A DNA stretch of 64,000 nucleotides from Comamonas badia DSM 17552 (GCF_000484635.1 NZ_AXVM01000001.1:186001-250000), one strand, 5' to 3'; shown: positions 38,996 to 49,547, counted from the stretch's first letter. The notes: generated by a model from the sequence alone, not told the origin. A program made the numbers and translations.

Positions 38996-40720
38996 TCAAG
39001 CCTCCTGAACCATGGCGCGGCGCACCATCCTGCTGGCACCCTCCTGGGTGATGGCAGCACCGGCCAGCGTGCCGTAATGGGCACCCCACATGCCAGCGGG
39101 GTTGAGCCCACGCGTTGCCAGAAAAAGATCTGCCACCTCGGACGTGCTGTGGCGCAGCAGCTCGGCGGCCTGCATCGTGCGGGCGATGGCCTCGGTCATC
39201 GGGCGGGTGAGGAATTCATCCGCCACCGACTGGCGCATGAGCTGTTCGGCATGCGCCACCATGGCATCAAAACGGGCGTCCTGGCCCCTCAAGGGCTGGA
39301 ACTCGTGCAGCACGGCATCGATGACCTGCGGCTCCTTGGTCAACGAACGGCGCACATCCAGGCACATCATGTTGGCCGCGCCTTCCCAGACGCTGTTGAG
39401 CGGCGATTCGCGGAACACCCGGGCGATCGGGTTTTCTTCGATGAAGCCATTGCCGCCGTGGCATTGCAGCGCTTCGTTGGCGATCGAAGGAGCGCGCGAG
39501 CAATTGAAGAACTTGGCCGCGGGCGTGGCAACACGCGCCAGCAGGCGCTGCATCTCGTCGCTCTCCATGTGGTCGGTGGCGCGGGCCACGCGAAGCGCCA
39601 TCAGCGTTGCCGCTTCCACCTCCACGGCCATGTCCGCGAGCACGTTCACCATCATCGGCCGCTCGGCAATCGACGTTCCCCAGGCCTTGCGCGTGGTGGT
39701 GTGGCGCAGCGCTAGCGTCAGTGCCTGGCGCATCTGCCCGGCCGAGCCGATGGCGAAATCCAGCCGGGTCAGGTGCGAATGCGAAAGGATTTCACGCAGA
39801 CCATGGCCTTCTTCGCCTACCCGGATGGCCAGCGTGCCGGAGTACTCCACCTCGCTCGACGCGTTGGACTTGTTGCCCGACTTGTCCTTGAGCCGCTGGA
39901 TGAAGAAACGGTTGTAGCTGCCATCGGGCAGGGTGCGCGGCAGGAAAAAGCAGGTCACGCCGCCATTGACCGTGGCCAAGGTGAAGAAGCCATCGGACTG
40001 CGGCACCGAACAGAACCACTTGTGCCCCGTCAGCTCATACCAGTGCGCGACGGCGCCGTGGTAGTCACCCGCATGCGAATAGCGCGCCGTGGTCTGCGTT
40101 GCACGCAGGTCCGAGCCACCCTGCTTTTCCGTCATTCCATAGCCGATCACGACCGAAGGCTTCAGGCCCACTTCCCTGCGGCTGAATTCGTAGGTCGTGC
40201 CCTTGACCTTCTCGGCCCAGATCGCCAGCGCCGGCTCGCGCTCGAACCCCGGGTAGGCCGCGTAGGCCATGCCCATGGGGCAGGCAGTGCCATGCTCGAC
40301 CTGGTTCCACAGGTAGGACAGCACGGCGCGTGCCACATGTCCGTGCTGCTCTCTGGTCCGCCAGGCAAGACTAGGCACTTCATGCTTCCAGCAAAGCGCC
40401 ATCAGCTGGTGCCAGCTCGGATGAAAATCCACCCAATCGATGCGGTTGCCAAAGCGATCGTGGGTCTTGAGCTCGGGCAGATTGCGGTTGGCCAGGCGAG
40501 CCAGCTCCTGCACCTCCTCCTCTCCGGCCACCGCACCCAGCGCCGCGCAGCGCTCGGCCGCCCAGGGCGCTTCTCGCTCAATCACGCCACGCACCACTGC
40601 GTCGCCACTGAATGCGTTAAACCCAGCAGCGGGCTTGGCCTGGTTGTAGACCGCATGGGTGCCGTAGCGGTCGGAGGCGGTCGCAAGAATTTCGGGGGAC
40701 AGAGGCTTGTTCATGGTCAT
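38996..40720 (-). CDS. AidB-like acyl-CoA dehydrogenase
   Basis: A 574-residue flavoprotein of the AidB subgroup: N-terminal segment with KHEVPSLAWRTREQHGHVAR, the FAD-binding GYGMTEKQGGSDLRATQTT, the substrate/FAD region with SHSHLTRLDFAIGSAG, and LQCHGGNGFIEENPIARVFR. In E. coli AidB belongs to the adaptive response to alkylation; here a role in acyl-CoA oxidation is equally plausible. Length matches the family (about 540-580). It is 21 bases downstream of the TetR regulator gene. Confidence 0.88.
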   Translation of the reverse strand: MTMNKPLSPEILATASDRYGTHAVYNQAKPAAGFNAFSGDAVVRGVIEREAPWAAERCAALGAVAGEEEVQELARLANRNLPELKTHDRFGNRIDWVDFHPSWHQLMALCWKHEVPSLAWRTREQHGHVARAVLSYLWNQVEHGTACPMGMAYAAYPGFEREPALAIWAEKVKGTTYEFSRREVGLKPSVVIGYGMTEKQGGSDLRATQTTARYSHAGDYHGAVAHWYELTGHKWFCSVPQSDGFFTLATVNGGVTCFFLPRTLPDGSYNRFFIQRLKDKSGNKSNASSEVEYSGTLAIRVGEEGHGLREILSHSHLTRLDFAIGSAGQMRQALTLALRHTTTRKAWGTSIAERPMMVNVLADMAVEVEAATLMALRVARATDHMESDEMQRLLARVATPAAKFFNCSRAPSIANEALQCHGGNGFIEENPIARVFRESPLNSVWEGAANMMCLDVRRSLTKEPQVIDAVLHEFQPLRGQDARFDAMVAHAEQLMRQSVADEFLTRPMTEAIARTMQAAELLRHSTSEVADLFLATRGLNPAGMWGAHYGTLAGAAITQEGASRMVRRAMVQEA

Positions 40721-40741
40721 CTCCTGGGTTACGGGCGGGTC

Positions 40742-41389
40742 TCACGGGACATCGGGGTGACTTGCCACACTGGCACAGGCCAATCGGGCAATCTGGTGGG
40801 CCAGCATGGCGACTTCCTGCTGGTGGTTTTCCGCTGCGGGGTGCGGCTGGCGATTCAGGGGCGACAGCGGGCCGATCAGGCCTTCCATGAAGCCACCCAC
40901 AATTACCGTGGCCGCGACGTCACTGCGCACATCCCTGCGTATTTGTCCGTCGGACTGCCCGGCTTCAATGATGGAACGAATCACCTCACTGATGGCAGCC
41001 CGGTAACGCAGCCGCGCCTCGTCAATCTCTTTGTCGCAAGGCTCTGCGATCAGGGCATACGCCAGTCGGGGGCTGCGCATCGCCCGGCAGACAAAAGAGG
41101 TCACGGCCGAGTGCAAACGCTCCAGGGCCGAATCGTCCGACAGGGCAATTTCGGAAAGCACATCCACCTCGCGCTGCGAGACGGCCGAAAGCACCTCGGC
41201 AAACAACTCTGCCTTCGACGGGAAATAGCGGTACACGCTCCCCGTGGCCATGCCCGCCGACGCCGCGACACTCGCCACCTGGGCCTCCATCCATCCACCT
41301 TCTTTGACGAGTGCGCGCGCCGCCGCCAGGATACGCAGGCGGTTGTCCTGCAGGCGTGCTTCAACGGAAGGGGTTTGTCGGTAGGCCAC
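40742..41389 (-). CDS. TetR-family transcriptional regulator
   Basis: A 215-residue regulator with an N-terminal helix-turn-helix (RILAAARALVKEGGWMEAQV and AGMATGSVYRYFPSKAELFA). The C-terminal ligand domain is Ala/Leu-rich and unassigned. The first codon is GTG 41389, which lies within an inverted repeat (41388-41438) and has no clear ribosome site, so translation may be leaderless. It precedes the AidB-like dehydrogenase and the SDR, which are its likely targets. Confidence 0.86.
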   Translation of the reverse strand: MAYRQTPSVEARLQDNRLRILAAARALVKEGGWMEAQVASVAASAGMATGSVYRYFPSKAELFAEVLSAVSQREVDVLSEIALSDDSALERLHSAVTSFVCRAMRSPRLAYALIAEPCDKEIDEARLRYRAAISEVIRSIIEAGQSDGQIRRDVRSDVAATVIVGGFMEGLIGPLSPLNRQPHPAAENHQQEVAMLAHQIARLACASVASHPDVP

Positions 41390-41439
41390 AAAAAATGAAT
41401 TTCAGTTCACGGCGGTGTGAATCGTAATTCATTTTTTGT
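41388..41439. promoter_or_regulatory. TetR-type operator: 23-base inverted repeat at the regulator's start
   Basis: Left arm (41388-41410) and right arm (41417-41439), with a six-base centre, match at 20 of 23 positions. The arms share ACAAAAAATGAATT outside and TTCAC inside. The dyad covers the GTG start codon of the TetR gene itself, so bound regulator would block transcription or initiation of its own gene. AT-rich content contrasts with the GC-rich surroundings. Confidence 0.7.
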
Positions 41440-41568
41440 TTTTGCAAATTTTTCGCTCTTTCGCCGCCCGGATTGACGGTATCGAGCTGACGGCACCGGG
41501 CACCACGCAAGGCCATCCGCGAAACGTGCGAAGCCGGACAAGGCGACGGGAACAGGTTGATCTCCGGC

Positions 41569-42000
41569 TCAGGCGCCTGGATCGAAATACATGAACGTGG
41601 CCTGCATCAGCGCAACCACCTTGTACGTCTCCCCATCATCGCCATACGCGCGCACCTCCCCCGTGCCAACCGCAATCGTGCGTCCTGCCTGCACCACCGT
41701 GCCCACCGCCACAAAGCGCGATCCCAACGCTGGACGCATGAAATTGACTTTGAACTCCGCGGTGACGATTTCGTGGCGATCCGTTGGCGCGCGGGTCAGC
41801 GCCGCATAGCCGCAGGCGCTGTCGACGATGCTGGTGATAGCCCCGGCGTGCGCATAGCCATGCTGCTGCGACAGCGCGCTGCTGAAGGGCATTTCAATCT
41901 CGACCACGCCATCGGCCACCTGCGTGAGGCGCGCGCCTAGGGTTTTCATCAAGCCCTGGGCATTGAAGCTGGTGCTGATCCGCTCGGTCAGAGCATTCAT
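41569..42000 (-). CDS. PaaI-type hotdog thioesterase
   Basis: A 143-residue thioesterase of the PaaI family: [20 protein letters not shown] contains the His/Gly-rich catalytic loop and the Asp that follows. Likely hydrolyses aromatic or short acyl-CoA. ATG 42000 is preceded by GGAGG at correct spacing; the frame is open farther upstream opposite ilvD, but that is a shadow. Divergent from ilvD. Confidence 0.88.
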   Translation of the reverse strand: MNALTERISTSFNAQGLMKTLGARLTQVADGVVEIEMPFSSALSQQHGYAHAGAITSIVDSACGYAALTRAPTDRHEIVTAEFKVNFMRPALGSRFVAVGTVVQAGRTIAVGTGEVRAYGDDGETYKVVALMQATFMYFDPGA

Positions 42001-42165
42001 TTGGGTCCTCCGGAAATATGCATTTCGATAGCTGCATGCGCTTGGGGCACAAGCCTCAACCCTGATTTTGATGCAAATTCCGCCGCCCGCGCCGGGCCAA
42101 TCGGCTCGCACTACACTTGCAGGCGTTTCTTTCAACCGGTGGCCGCTGCGCCACCCCTGCGAGCC

Positions 42166-43860
<1,695 letters not shown>

Positions 43861-43873
43861 CCCCCCCGTTGCC

Positions 43874-43902
43874 GCCGGCCGCGCTGCTTCAGCGCGGCCG
43901 GC
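43874..43902. terminator. Strong bidirectional hairpin at the ilvD/Trp-rich gene boundary
   Basis: GCCGGCCGCGCTG (43874-43886) and its exact complement (43890-43902) form a 13-base stem with a three-base loop. It overlaps the final codons and stop of the small Trp-rich gene. No T-run, but as a symmetrical, very stable stem it could serve both convergent genes. Confidence 0.6.
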
Positions 43903-44131
43903 GCGGCGCCATGCCCAGCGTTTCCTTCTGCCGCTCGATGCGATCTTTCTTGCGTTCGTCCATTTTTTCCATCGCCTTGCGCTTGGTGTAGCCCGTCATG
44001 TCCGCCCAGGCCCACCACAGCAGCGTGACGGCGAAGGGCGACAGCACCCACCACCAGGACCACTGCGCCACCGGGCCGATTTCCAGGTATTTCAGCGCCA
44101 CCAGCAGGATGCCCAGAATCAAGGTGTACAC
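43889..44131 (-). CDS. Small Trp-rich membrane protein (TIGR04438-like)
   Basis: An 80-residue protein from GTG 44131, whose ribosome site GGAG sits seven bases ahead. One hydrophobic N-terminal helix (YTLILGILLVALKYLEIGPV) and a Trp-dense second helix (WSWWWVLSPFAVTLLWWAWA) are followed by a highly charged tail (KRKAMEKMDERKKDRIERQK). The pattern matches the small Trp-rich proteins widespread in Burkholderiales, function unknown. A longer start at 44176 is open but unsupported. Convergent with ilvD. Confidence 0.75.
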   Translation of the reverse strand: MYTLILGILLVALKYLEIGPVAQWSWWWVLSPFAVTLLWWAWADMTGYTKRKAMEKMDERKKDRIERQKETLGMAPRRPR

Positions 44132-44238
44132 AAGCTGCTCCAAGGTAAATAATCGTGAACGCGCTGGCCAAGTCAACGCCTGTTACTAGAATAGCGTTAT
44201 CTGAACCGTATTTCCAGCCAACCGTAAAGGAAGTCACC

Positions 44239-44544
44239 ATGAAAGCTGCTTTGATTGCCATGACCCTGGCATTTGCCGCGTCTTCTCCCGCCTTCGCCAA
44301 CGAGGCGCTGGCCAAATCCAAGAACTGCATGGCCTGCCACAGCATCGACAAAAAAGTCGTGGGTCCAGCCTACAAGGATGTGGCCAAGAAGTTCGCCGGC
44401 CAGAAAGATGCCGAAGCCCAGCTGATCAAGGCCGTGCTCAAGGGCAGCTCGGGCGTCTGGGGCCCGGTGCCCATGCCCGCCAATGCCAATGTCAGCGATG
44501 CGGAAGCCAAGCAGCTGGTCGACTGGATCCTGTCGCTCAAGTAA
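44239..44544 (+). CDS. Cytochrome c-551/c-552 family protein
   Basis: Periplasmic monohaem cytochrome c of 101 residues: signal peptide (KAALIAMTLAFAASSPAFA, cleaved before NEALA), haem site NCMACHSIDKK, and distal Met in VPMPANANVSD (the PMP context typical of c551/c552). It should carry electrons to a terminal oxidase or nitrite reductase. ATG 44239 is preceded by AAAGGAAG. Monocistronic, with its own terminator at 44589-44618. A second cytochrome c (fccA) is at 21475. Confidence 0.92.
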   Translation: MKAALIAMTLAFAASSPAFANEALAKSKNCMACHSIDKKVVGPAYKDVAKKFAGQKDAEAQLIKAVLKGSSGVWGPVPMPANANVSDAEAKQLVDWILSLK

Positions 44545-44588
44545 ACCCGCTGAAACCGGCTGCGCCTTGGCGCGCAGTTTCCACAAAA

Positions 44589-44619
44589 GGCCGCACGGAA
44601 TTCCCTGCGGCTTTTTTTG
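44589..44619 (+). terminator. Rho-independent terminator after the cytochrome c gene
   Basis: GGCCGCACGG and CCCTGCGGC form an imperfect stem over AATT, followed by TTTTTTT. It lies 45 bases beyond the stop codon. Confidence 0.85.
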
Positions 44620-44643
44620 CGCGCGCCTGCGGCATGAAACTGC

Positions 44644-44713
44644 GCGAATATCAGGGTTTTTCGCTAATGCCCATTCGGTGAAAGCAGGAAATACTTTAGA
44701 ACGGGATATTCGC
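44644..44713. promoter_or_regulatory. Split inverted repeat upstream of cfa
   Basis: GCGAATATC (44644-44652) and GATATTCGC (44705-44713) are exact inverted copies 52 bases apart, straddling the likely cfa promoter. The spacing (about six helical turns centre to centre) would suit a looping operator. Purely pattern-based. Confidence 0.35.
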
Positions 44714-44739
44714 AACAGACAAGCAAGGAGACCCGTGCG

Positions 44740-46041
44740 ATGAAACTGCCGTACGACGCTTTGGAAACCCGGTTGGCGCAGTCCCCGGTGCCTATGCGCA
44801 TACAGCTGCCTGGCGGAGACTGCGTTGGTCCGGCCGACGCGGCCCTCTCGCTCACGCTGCGCGATCAGACGGCGATCGCGGCGCTTGCCACCGGCGCCAT
44901 CGGCACGGTGGGCGCTGACATCGTCGAGGGGCGTGTTCAATTCGAAGGCAGCGTGCGCGATCTGATGGTGGCCGCGCAAGCGCTGCTGAGCACCGATCCG
45001 GCGCAGGACGAACACGCCAGCTGGTGGCGCCAGGCGCTGGCCTGGTATGTCTCCAGGGCCAGGCACACCACGGCCAGGGACGCGCAGAACATCCAGTTCC
45101 ATTACGACATTTCCGACGATTTCTACGCCCTGTGGCTGGACCCGTACCGGGTCTATTCCTGCGCCTACTACCGCACGCCCGAGATGACGCTGGCGCAGGC
45201 GCAGGAGGCCAAACTCGATCACATCTGCCGCAAGCTGCAGCTCAAGCCGGGCGAACGGCTGCTGGACATCGGCTCGGGCTGGGGCGGCATGCTGCTGTGG
45301 GCGGCGGAGCATTACGGCATCGATGGCATCGGCATCACGCTCTCGCACAACCAGTACACCTATGTGCAGCAGCAGATCGAGGCACGCGGTCTCACGGGCC
45401 GCGTGCGCGTGCTGCTGCAGGATTACCGCGAGTTGCAGGTGGACGAGCCCTTCGACAAGATCTCCTCGATCGGCATGTTCGAGCATGTGGGCCGCGCGCA
45501 GATGCCCACCTACTTCGGCACCCTGCGCCGCCTGCTCAAGCCCGGAGGCCTGGCGATGAACCACGGCATCACCGCCGGCGGCGTGGACAACACCGAGCTG
45601 GGCGCCGGCATGGGCGAGTTCATCGACCGCTACATCTTCCCGGGCGGCGAGCTGCTGCACGTGAGCGTGGCGCTGCACGAAATCGCCAGAGCGGGGCTGG
45701 AGATGGTGGATACCGAGAACATCCGCCCGCACTACGCAAAAACCCTCTGGGCCTGGTCGGATGCGCTGGAAGCGCAGCTGCCCCGGGCGCGCGAGATTCT
45801 CAACACGCAGCACGGCACGGAGAACGGCGAAAAAGTCCTGCGCGCCTACCGCCTCTACCTTGCGGGCTGCGCGCTGGGCTTTGAGCAAGGCTGGGTGGCG
45901 CTGCACCAGATTCTGATGATCCACCCCGACGGGCGGCAGGAGACAGGCACAATGCCCGGAGCGCAATCGTGCTATCCCTTCAACCGCGAATACATCTACA
46001 CGCCGCCGCAGGCCGGCGCCACCCCCAAGAGAGAGCCATGA
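44740..46041 (+). CDS. cfa: Cyclopropane-fatty-acyl-phospholipid synthase
   Basis: S-adenosylmethionine-dependent enzyme that cyclopropanates unsaturated acyl chains of membrane phospholipids; 433 residues. SAM fold RLLDIGSGWGGMLLWAAEHY; acyl/bicarbonate region with FEHVGRAQMPTYFG; FIDRYIFPGGELLH; YRLYLAGCALGFEQGWVALH. The N-terminal helical domain (residues 1-110) is also present. ATG 44740 has AAGGAG upstream. It is coupled to the next gene by an ATGA overlap at 46038-46041. Confidence 0.94.
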   Translation: MKLPYDALETRLAQSPVPMRIQLPGGDCVGPADAALSLTLRDQTAIAALATGAIGTVGADIVEGRVQFEGSVRDLMVAAQALLSTDPAQDEHASWWRQALAWYVSRARHTTARDAQNIQFHYDISDDFYALWLDPYRVYSCAYYRTPEMTLAQAQEAKLDHICRKLQLKPGERLLDIGSGWGGMLLWAAEHYGIDGIGITLSHNQYTYVQQQIEARGLTGRVRVLLQDYRELQVDEPFDKISSIGMFEHVGRAQMPTYFGTLRRLLKPGGLAMNHGITAGGVDNTELGAGMGEFIDRYIFPGGELLHVSVALHEIARAGLEMVDTENIRPHYAKTLWAWSDALEAQLPRAREILNTQHGTENGEKVLRAYRLYLAGCALGFEQGWVALHQILMIHPDGRQETGTMPGAQSCYPFNREYIYTPPQAGATPKREP

Positions 46042-46616
46042 CCGAACGCTACCCCGCCCCCACTCTGGACAGCCTGCCCGAGGACATCCGCACCCGCATC
46101 CTGGAGGTGCAGGAGAAGGCCGGCTTCATCCCCAATGTCTTCCTCGGCTTCGCGCGGCGTCCGGCGGAGTGGCGCGCGTTCTTCGCCTACCACGATGCGC
46201 TGATGCTGAAGGAAGAAGGCCACCTCACCAAGGGCGACCGCGAGATGATCGTGGTGGCCACCAGCGCGGTGAACCAGTGCCTGTACTGCGTGGTGGCGCA
46301 CGGCGCCATCCTGCGCATCTACGAGAAAAAGCCGCTGGTGACCGACCAGGTGGCGGTGAACTACCGCAAGGCCGACATCACGCCGCGCCAGCGTGCCATG
46401 CTCGATTTCGCCCTCAAGGTCTGCCAGCAGTCCAGCGCCATCGAGGAGGCCGACTTCGAGCGGCTGCATGCGCACGGCTTTGATGACGAGGACATCTGGG
46501 ACATTGCCGCCATCACCGCGTTCTTTGGTCTCTCCAACCGCATGGCGAGCTTTTCCGGGATGATGCCCAACCCCGAGTTCTACCTGATGGGCCGTCAGCC
46601 GCGCGAGAAGAAGTAA
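46038..46616 (+). CDS. AhpD-like peroxidase-related protein
   Basis: A 192-residue carboxymuconolactone-decarboxylase/AhpD-fold protein of the uncharacterised peroxidase-related class. The redox CxxC lies in VNQCLYCVVAHGAILR (His present three residues later). No catalytic partners are nearby. Start ATG 46038 overlaps the cfa stop by four bases, so it is probably translated with cfa and may protect membrane lipids from peroxides; that link is inference. Confidence 0.85.
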   Translation: MTERYPAPTLDSLPEDIRTRILEVQEKAGFIPNVFLGFARRPAEWRAFFAYHDALMLKEEGHLTKGDREMIVVATSAVNQCLYCVVAHGAILRIYEKKPLVTDQVAVNYRKADITPRQRAMLDFALKVCQQSSAIEEADFERLHAHGFDDEDIWDIAAITAFFGLSNRMASFSGMMPNPEFYLMGRQPREKK

Positions 46617-46680
46617 AAAAATAGCTGCTGGCGCTTTGCAGAAAAGCGCCAATGCCCGAAATCTCTGCGTTCTCCGGCCG

Positions 46681-48135
46681 CTACCCCGCCACCAGTGCAG
46701 GCCCTGCGGCCAGCTGGCTAGCCAGGCGCTGCTCCAGCCGCTCGCGCTCTTCGCCGCCGCGGGCACGTCGGCCCTTGCGCTCCCAATCCGGGTGGCTGCG
46801 CGCCACCGACAGCGTGGACAGCAGCGCGCGCGGCAGGGCTGCCGCCTTCTCCATCGGCTCCGTGTCCGCACCATCGATGGGGGCCAGCGGCACGCGCAGC
46901 GCGTCCTGCGCTGCGTGGCTGCGGCTGGCCAGCGCCAGCGCCAGCGCATGCAGATGCCGCGCCAGCAGCCACAGCAGCGCATCTTCCGCGGTCAGTTCCT
47001 GCACGCCCTGCATGCGGTTCTCCAGCTTGCGCCAGAGCGGGCGCCAGCCGCCCGAGAGCGCACCGCCCACGGTGGCGCCCAGCGTGGTGGCGGCGCCCAG
47101 CGACAGCCCGGCCAGCATCAGGTCGGCGATCACACCCACGCCCGCGCCCAGCACGCTGCCCAGGCCCAGCCGCATGCCGGCCTGCGCGAGCAGCTCGGGG
47201 TCGAACAGGTCATCCTTCCAGCGGCCTTCCAGCTCGGGCAGATCGCTGAGCTCCGCATCGCCCGCGCGAAACGCGTGCAGCGCCAGCAGCGCGTCCATCC
47301 CCGCCTGCACATGGGCGCGCAAGTCGCTGCGAAAGTCGAGCACGCATTGCTGGCGCCGCGCCGCGTCCTGCAGCACCTCGGCGGCCACCTGGCGGCGCAT
47401 CGCGGCGACGTCGATCAGCGTGCCGGCCACGATGCGCCAGCCGGCCTGCTCGCGCTCGTGCGCGGCCTGCGTGAGCGCGGCGCCTATGGCGGCGACCTGG
47501 CTGCGGCGCGCGGGCGGCAGCAGCGTGGCCAGGTCGGCATAGAGCTGCTGCTCGCTGCCATGCAGCGGCGCCACCACGTCAAACTGCGCCTGCGCGTGCA
47601 GGCTGCATTCGCGCAGCATGGCCTGCCAATCGAGCACGCGGCTGCCGGCATCGGCGGTGAAGTTGAGCACCGGCATGATGGGCCGCGCGCACCAGCCGAG
47701 GATTTCGATCTCGGCGCGGTATTTGGGCAGCACCGGCGCGCGGGTGTCCATCACCAGCATGGCGCAGTCCGCCGCATCGAGCAGCGCGCGCAGCACCTTG
47801 GCCTCCTGCTCGAACGCGGCGCGCGCCTCGGGGCCGGCGAGGAAGGCGCGGATTTTTTCGAGCCGCGTCTCGCCCGGCTGCTGCGCGAGGAAGGCGTGCA
47901 GCGCAATGGAATCCTCCAGCCCCGGCGTATCGGTGAAGCGCGCCAGTACCTCGCCCGCAACGCGCAAGTCCACCACCTGCGCGTGGCGCGTGGTGCCGGG
48001 CCGGTCGGAGACTTCGCCGAAATCACGCTGGCGCGTGAGCGCGCGCAGCAGCGAGGTCTTGCCCACGTTGGTGTGGCCGACGACGACGGCGGTCAGGGGC
48101 TCGCCCGTCACGATGGATTCCTTTGTGCTATCCAC
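46681..48135 (-). CDS. GTPase with DUF3482-like C-terminal domain
   Basis: A 484-residue protein: an N-terminal TRAFAC GTPase (P-loop VVVGHTNVGKTSLLRALT at about residue 17, switch region RPGTTRHAQVVD, G3 FTDTPG, and an N/TKxD-like site degenerate at NFTAD), then a helical domain with Gly/Ala-rich hydrophobic segments (GSVLGAGVGVIADLMLAGLS and GAATTLGATVGGALSGG) that look membrane-associating. It resembles the GTPase/DUF3482 family. It overlaps the next upstream gene by 28 bases, which implies a fixed pair. Function unknown. Confidence 0.82.
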   Translation of the reverse strand: MDSTKESIVTGEPLTAVVVGHTNVGKTSLLRALTRQRDFGEVSDRPGTTRHAQVVDLRVAGEVLARFTDTPGLEDSIALHAFLAQQPGETRLEKIRAFLAGPEARAAFEQEAKVLRALLDAADCAMLVMDTRAPVLPKYRAEIEILGWCARPIMPVLNFTADAGSRVLDWQAMLRECSLHAQAQFDVVAPLHGSEQQLYADLATLLPPARRSQVAAIGAALTQAAHEREQAGWRIVAGTLIDVAAMRRQVAAEVLQDAARRQQCVLDFRSDLRAHVQAGMDALLALHAFRAGDAELSDLPELEGRWKDDLFDPELLAQAGMRLGLGSVLGAGVGVIADLMLAGLSLGAATTLGATVGGALSGGWRPLWRKLENRMQGVQELTAEDALLWLLARHLHALALALASRSHAAQDALRVPLAPIDGADTEPMEKAAALPRALLSTLSVARSHPDWERKGRRARGGEERERLEQRLASQLAAGPALVAG

Positions 48136-49547
48136 TCCATAGCTTGCTGCGCTTGCTCCATCAGCGGTAAAGCCTCAAAACCTTCTGCATTCATCCAGGC
48201 GCGCCAGCGCGCCGCGCCCTCTGCTTCGGAGGCCAGCACGGCAAGGTCGGGCACGCTCTGGCGCAGTTCGCGCAGCCAGCGCGCCGTGCCGCGGTCGGGA
48301 CTGCCGGGCGCGTGCACCAGCACCAGCGCGCACGCAGGCGGCGCCTGCATGAGGCGCGCGCGCAAGGCCTCGCGCTCCTCGGCGCTGCCCGTCAGATTCA
48401 CGCTCCAGACCCAGCCCGCGCCCGCGAGCGCAGCCGGGGGCCAGGCCGTTTGCGGCGGCAGCTCGAAGCCGATCAAGACCGCGCCTGCCGCGGTGCGGCC
48501 CCAATCGCGCGGGGACTGCGCAGGGTGTGCCGCAGCGCGCTGCTCGGCATCGACCACTTGCGGCGGCGGCTCCAGCGCGTCCAGGCGCCGCACCACGCTC
48601 TGGATATGCGGATCGGCCATATCCACCGCCGCCAGGCGCGCCAGGCCGCTGCGCCAGCGCGCCAGACTGAGCAGCGCCAGCAGCACGCGCGGCAGCACGC
48701 CGTAGGCCAGCACGCAGCCGATCAGCCACCAGGCCCAGGCGCGCTGCTGCGCGGCATCGGCGCTGTGCTGGGCGGCGACGGCGCGCACCGCGTCGGCATC
48801 GGGCACGGCAAAGCCCAGCAGCGCGGGCAAGGCCCCCGTCCACTGCACGAAGCGCTGGAAAAACGCAGCGCTCAGGATGGTGGTTTCCCAATGCAGCGCG
48901 TAGGCCTGAAAGGCAAACCCCGCCACCAGCACCGCCAGCGTGAGCGTGAGCGACACCGCCCAGATGCTGTGGCTGAGCAGGCCCGCCAGCCAGGGCCACA
49001 GGCGCTGGCGCTGCACCAGCGCGGCAAAGGCCTGCCAGAGTTCGGGCGCATACCGGCCCCGGTCCGGGGGCAGGCGCGCCGCCCAGGCCAGCGCCCAGCG
49101 GCCCAGAGACCAATCGCCGTGGCTGCTGTCGCCCTTCAATCCCCACAGCAGGCCGATGAGCCACAGCCCCAGCATCAGCAGGTGCAGCCCCAGCAGGCTG
49201 GCAAAGGCCGCGATCGCGTTGATGCTGCGCCCCTCGCCCAGCACGGCGCGCCCGGCCAGCAGCCCGGCCAGCGCCAGCAGCAGCGCCAGCAGGAAGGCGG
49301 TGAGGCGCGTGGCGCGGCGCCAGCGCGCGAGCTCGGCCACCACGCCCAGGCGTTCACCCAGCAGCCAGGCGCGCTGCTGCACCTGCAGGGGGCGGGTAGG
49401 CGCGGCGGCAAAGGCCTGGCGCAGCTCGGCGCCGTCTTCCAGCGCCCCGCCCTGCTCGATGCGCGCCAGCGTGGCCACCACCACGGCGCGGTCCAGCGCG
49501 GAGGCCGAGGCGAACGAATCCTGGGAGGTGTGCAAGGCGGTATTCAT
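48108..49547 (-). CDS. DUF2868-like membrane protein
   Basis: A 479-residue membrane protein. About five hydrophobic segments can be seen (TAFLLALLLALAGLLAGRAV; ASLLGLHLLMLGLWLIGLLW; SIWAVSLTLTLAVLVAGFAF; WWLIGCVLAYGVLPRVLLAL), with an N-terminal cytoplasmic segment of about 90 residues and a C-terminal soluble domain (from about residue 300) predicted to be Rossmann-like in outline. Resembles the DUF2868 family, partner of DUF3482 GTPases. Start ATG 49547 was chosen over longer alternatives. The stop codon is inside the GTPase gene (28-base overlap). Confidence 0.78.
   Translation of the reverse strand: MNTALHTSQDSFASASALDRAVVVATLARIEQGGALEDGAELRQAFAAAPTRPLQVQQRAWLLGERLGVVAELARWRRATRLTAFLLALLLALAGLLAGRAVLGEGRSINAIAAFASLLGLHLLMLGLWLIGLLWGLKGDSSHGDWSLGRWALAWAARLPPDRGRYAPELWQAFAALVQRQRLWPWLAGLLSHSIWAVSLTLTLAVLVAGFAFQAYALHWETTILSAAFFQRFVQWTGALPALLGFAVPDADAVRAVAAQHSADAAQQRAWAWWLIGCVLAYGVLPRVLLALLSLARWRSGLARLAAVDMADPHIQSVVRRLDALEPPPQVVDAEQRAAAHPAQSPRDWGRTAAGAVLIGFELPPQTAWPPAALAGAGWVWSVNLTGSAEEREALRARLMQAPPACALVLVHAPGSPDRGTARWLRELRQSVPDLAVLASEAEGAARWRAWMNAEGFEALPLMEQAQQAMEWIAQRNPS

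Noticed and set aside
40742-41389. Fluoride or other riboswitch near crcB, and similar RNA elements near nhaD or pncB
   Set aside because: No conserved riboswitch core could be recognised in the short intergenic spaces, and crcB follows its neighbour by 13 bases.
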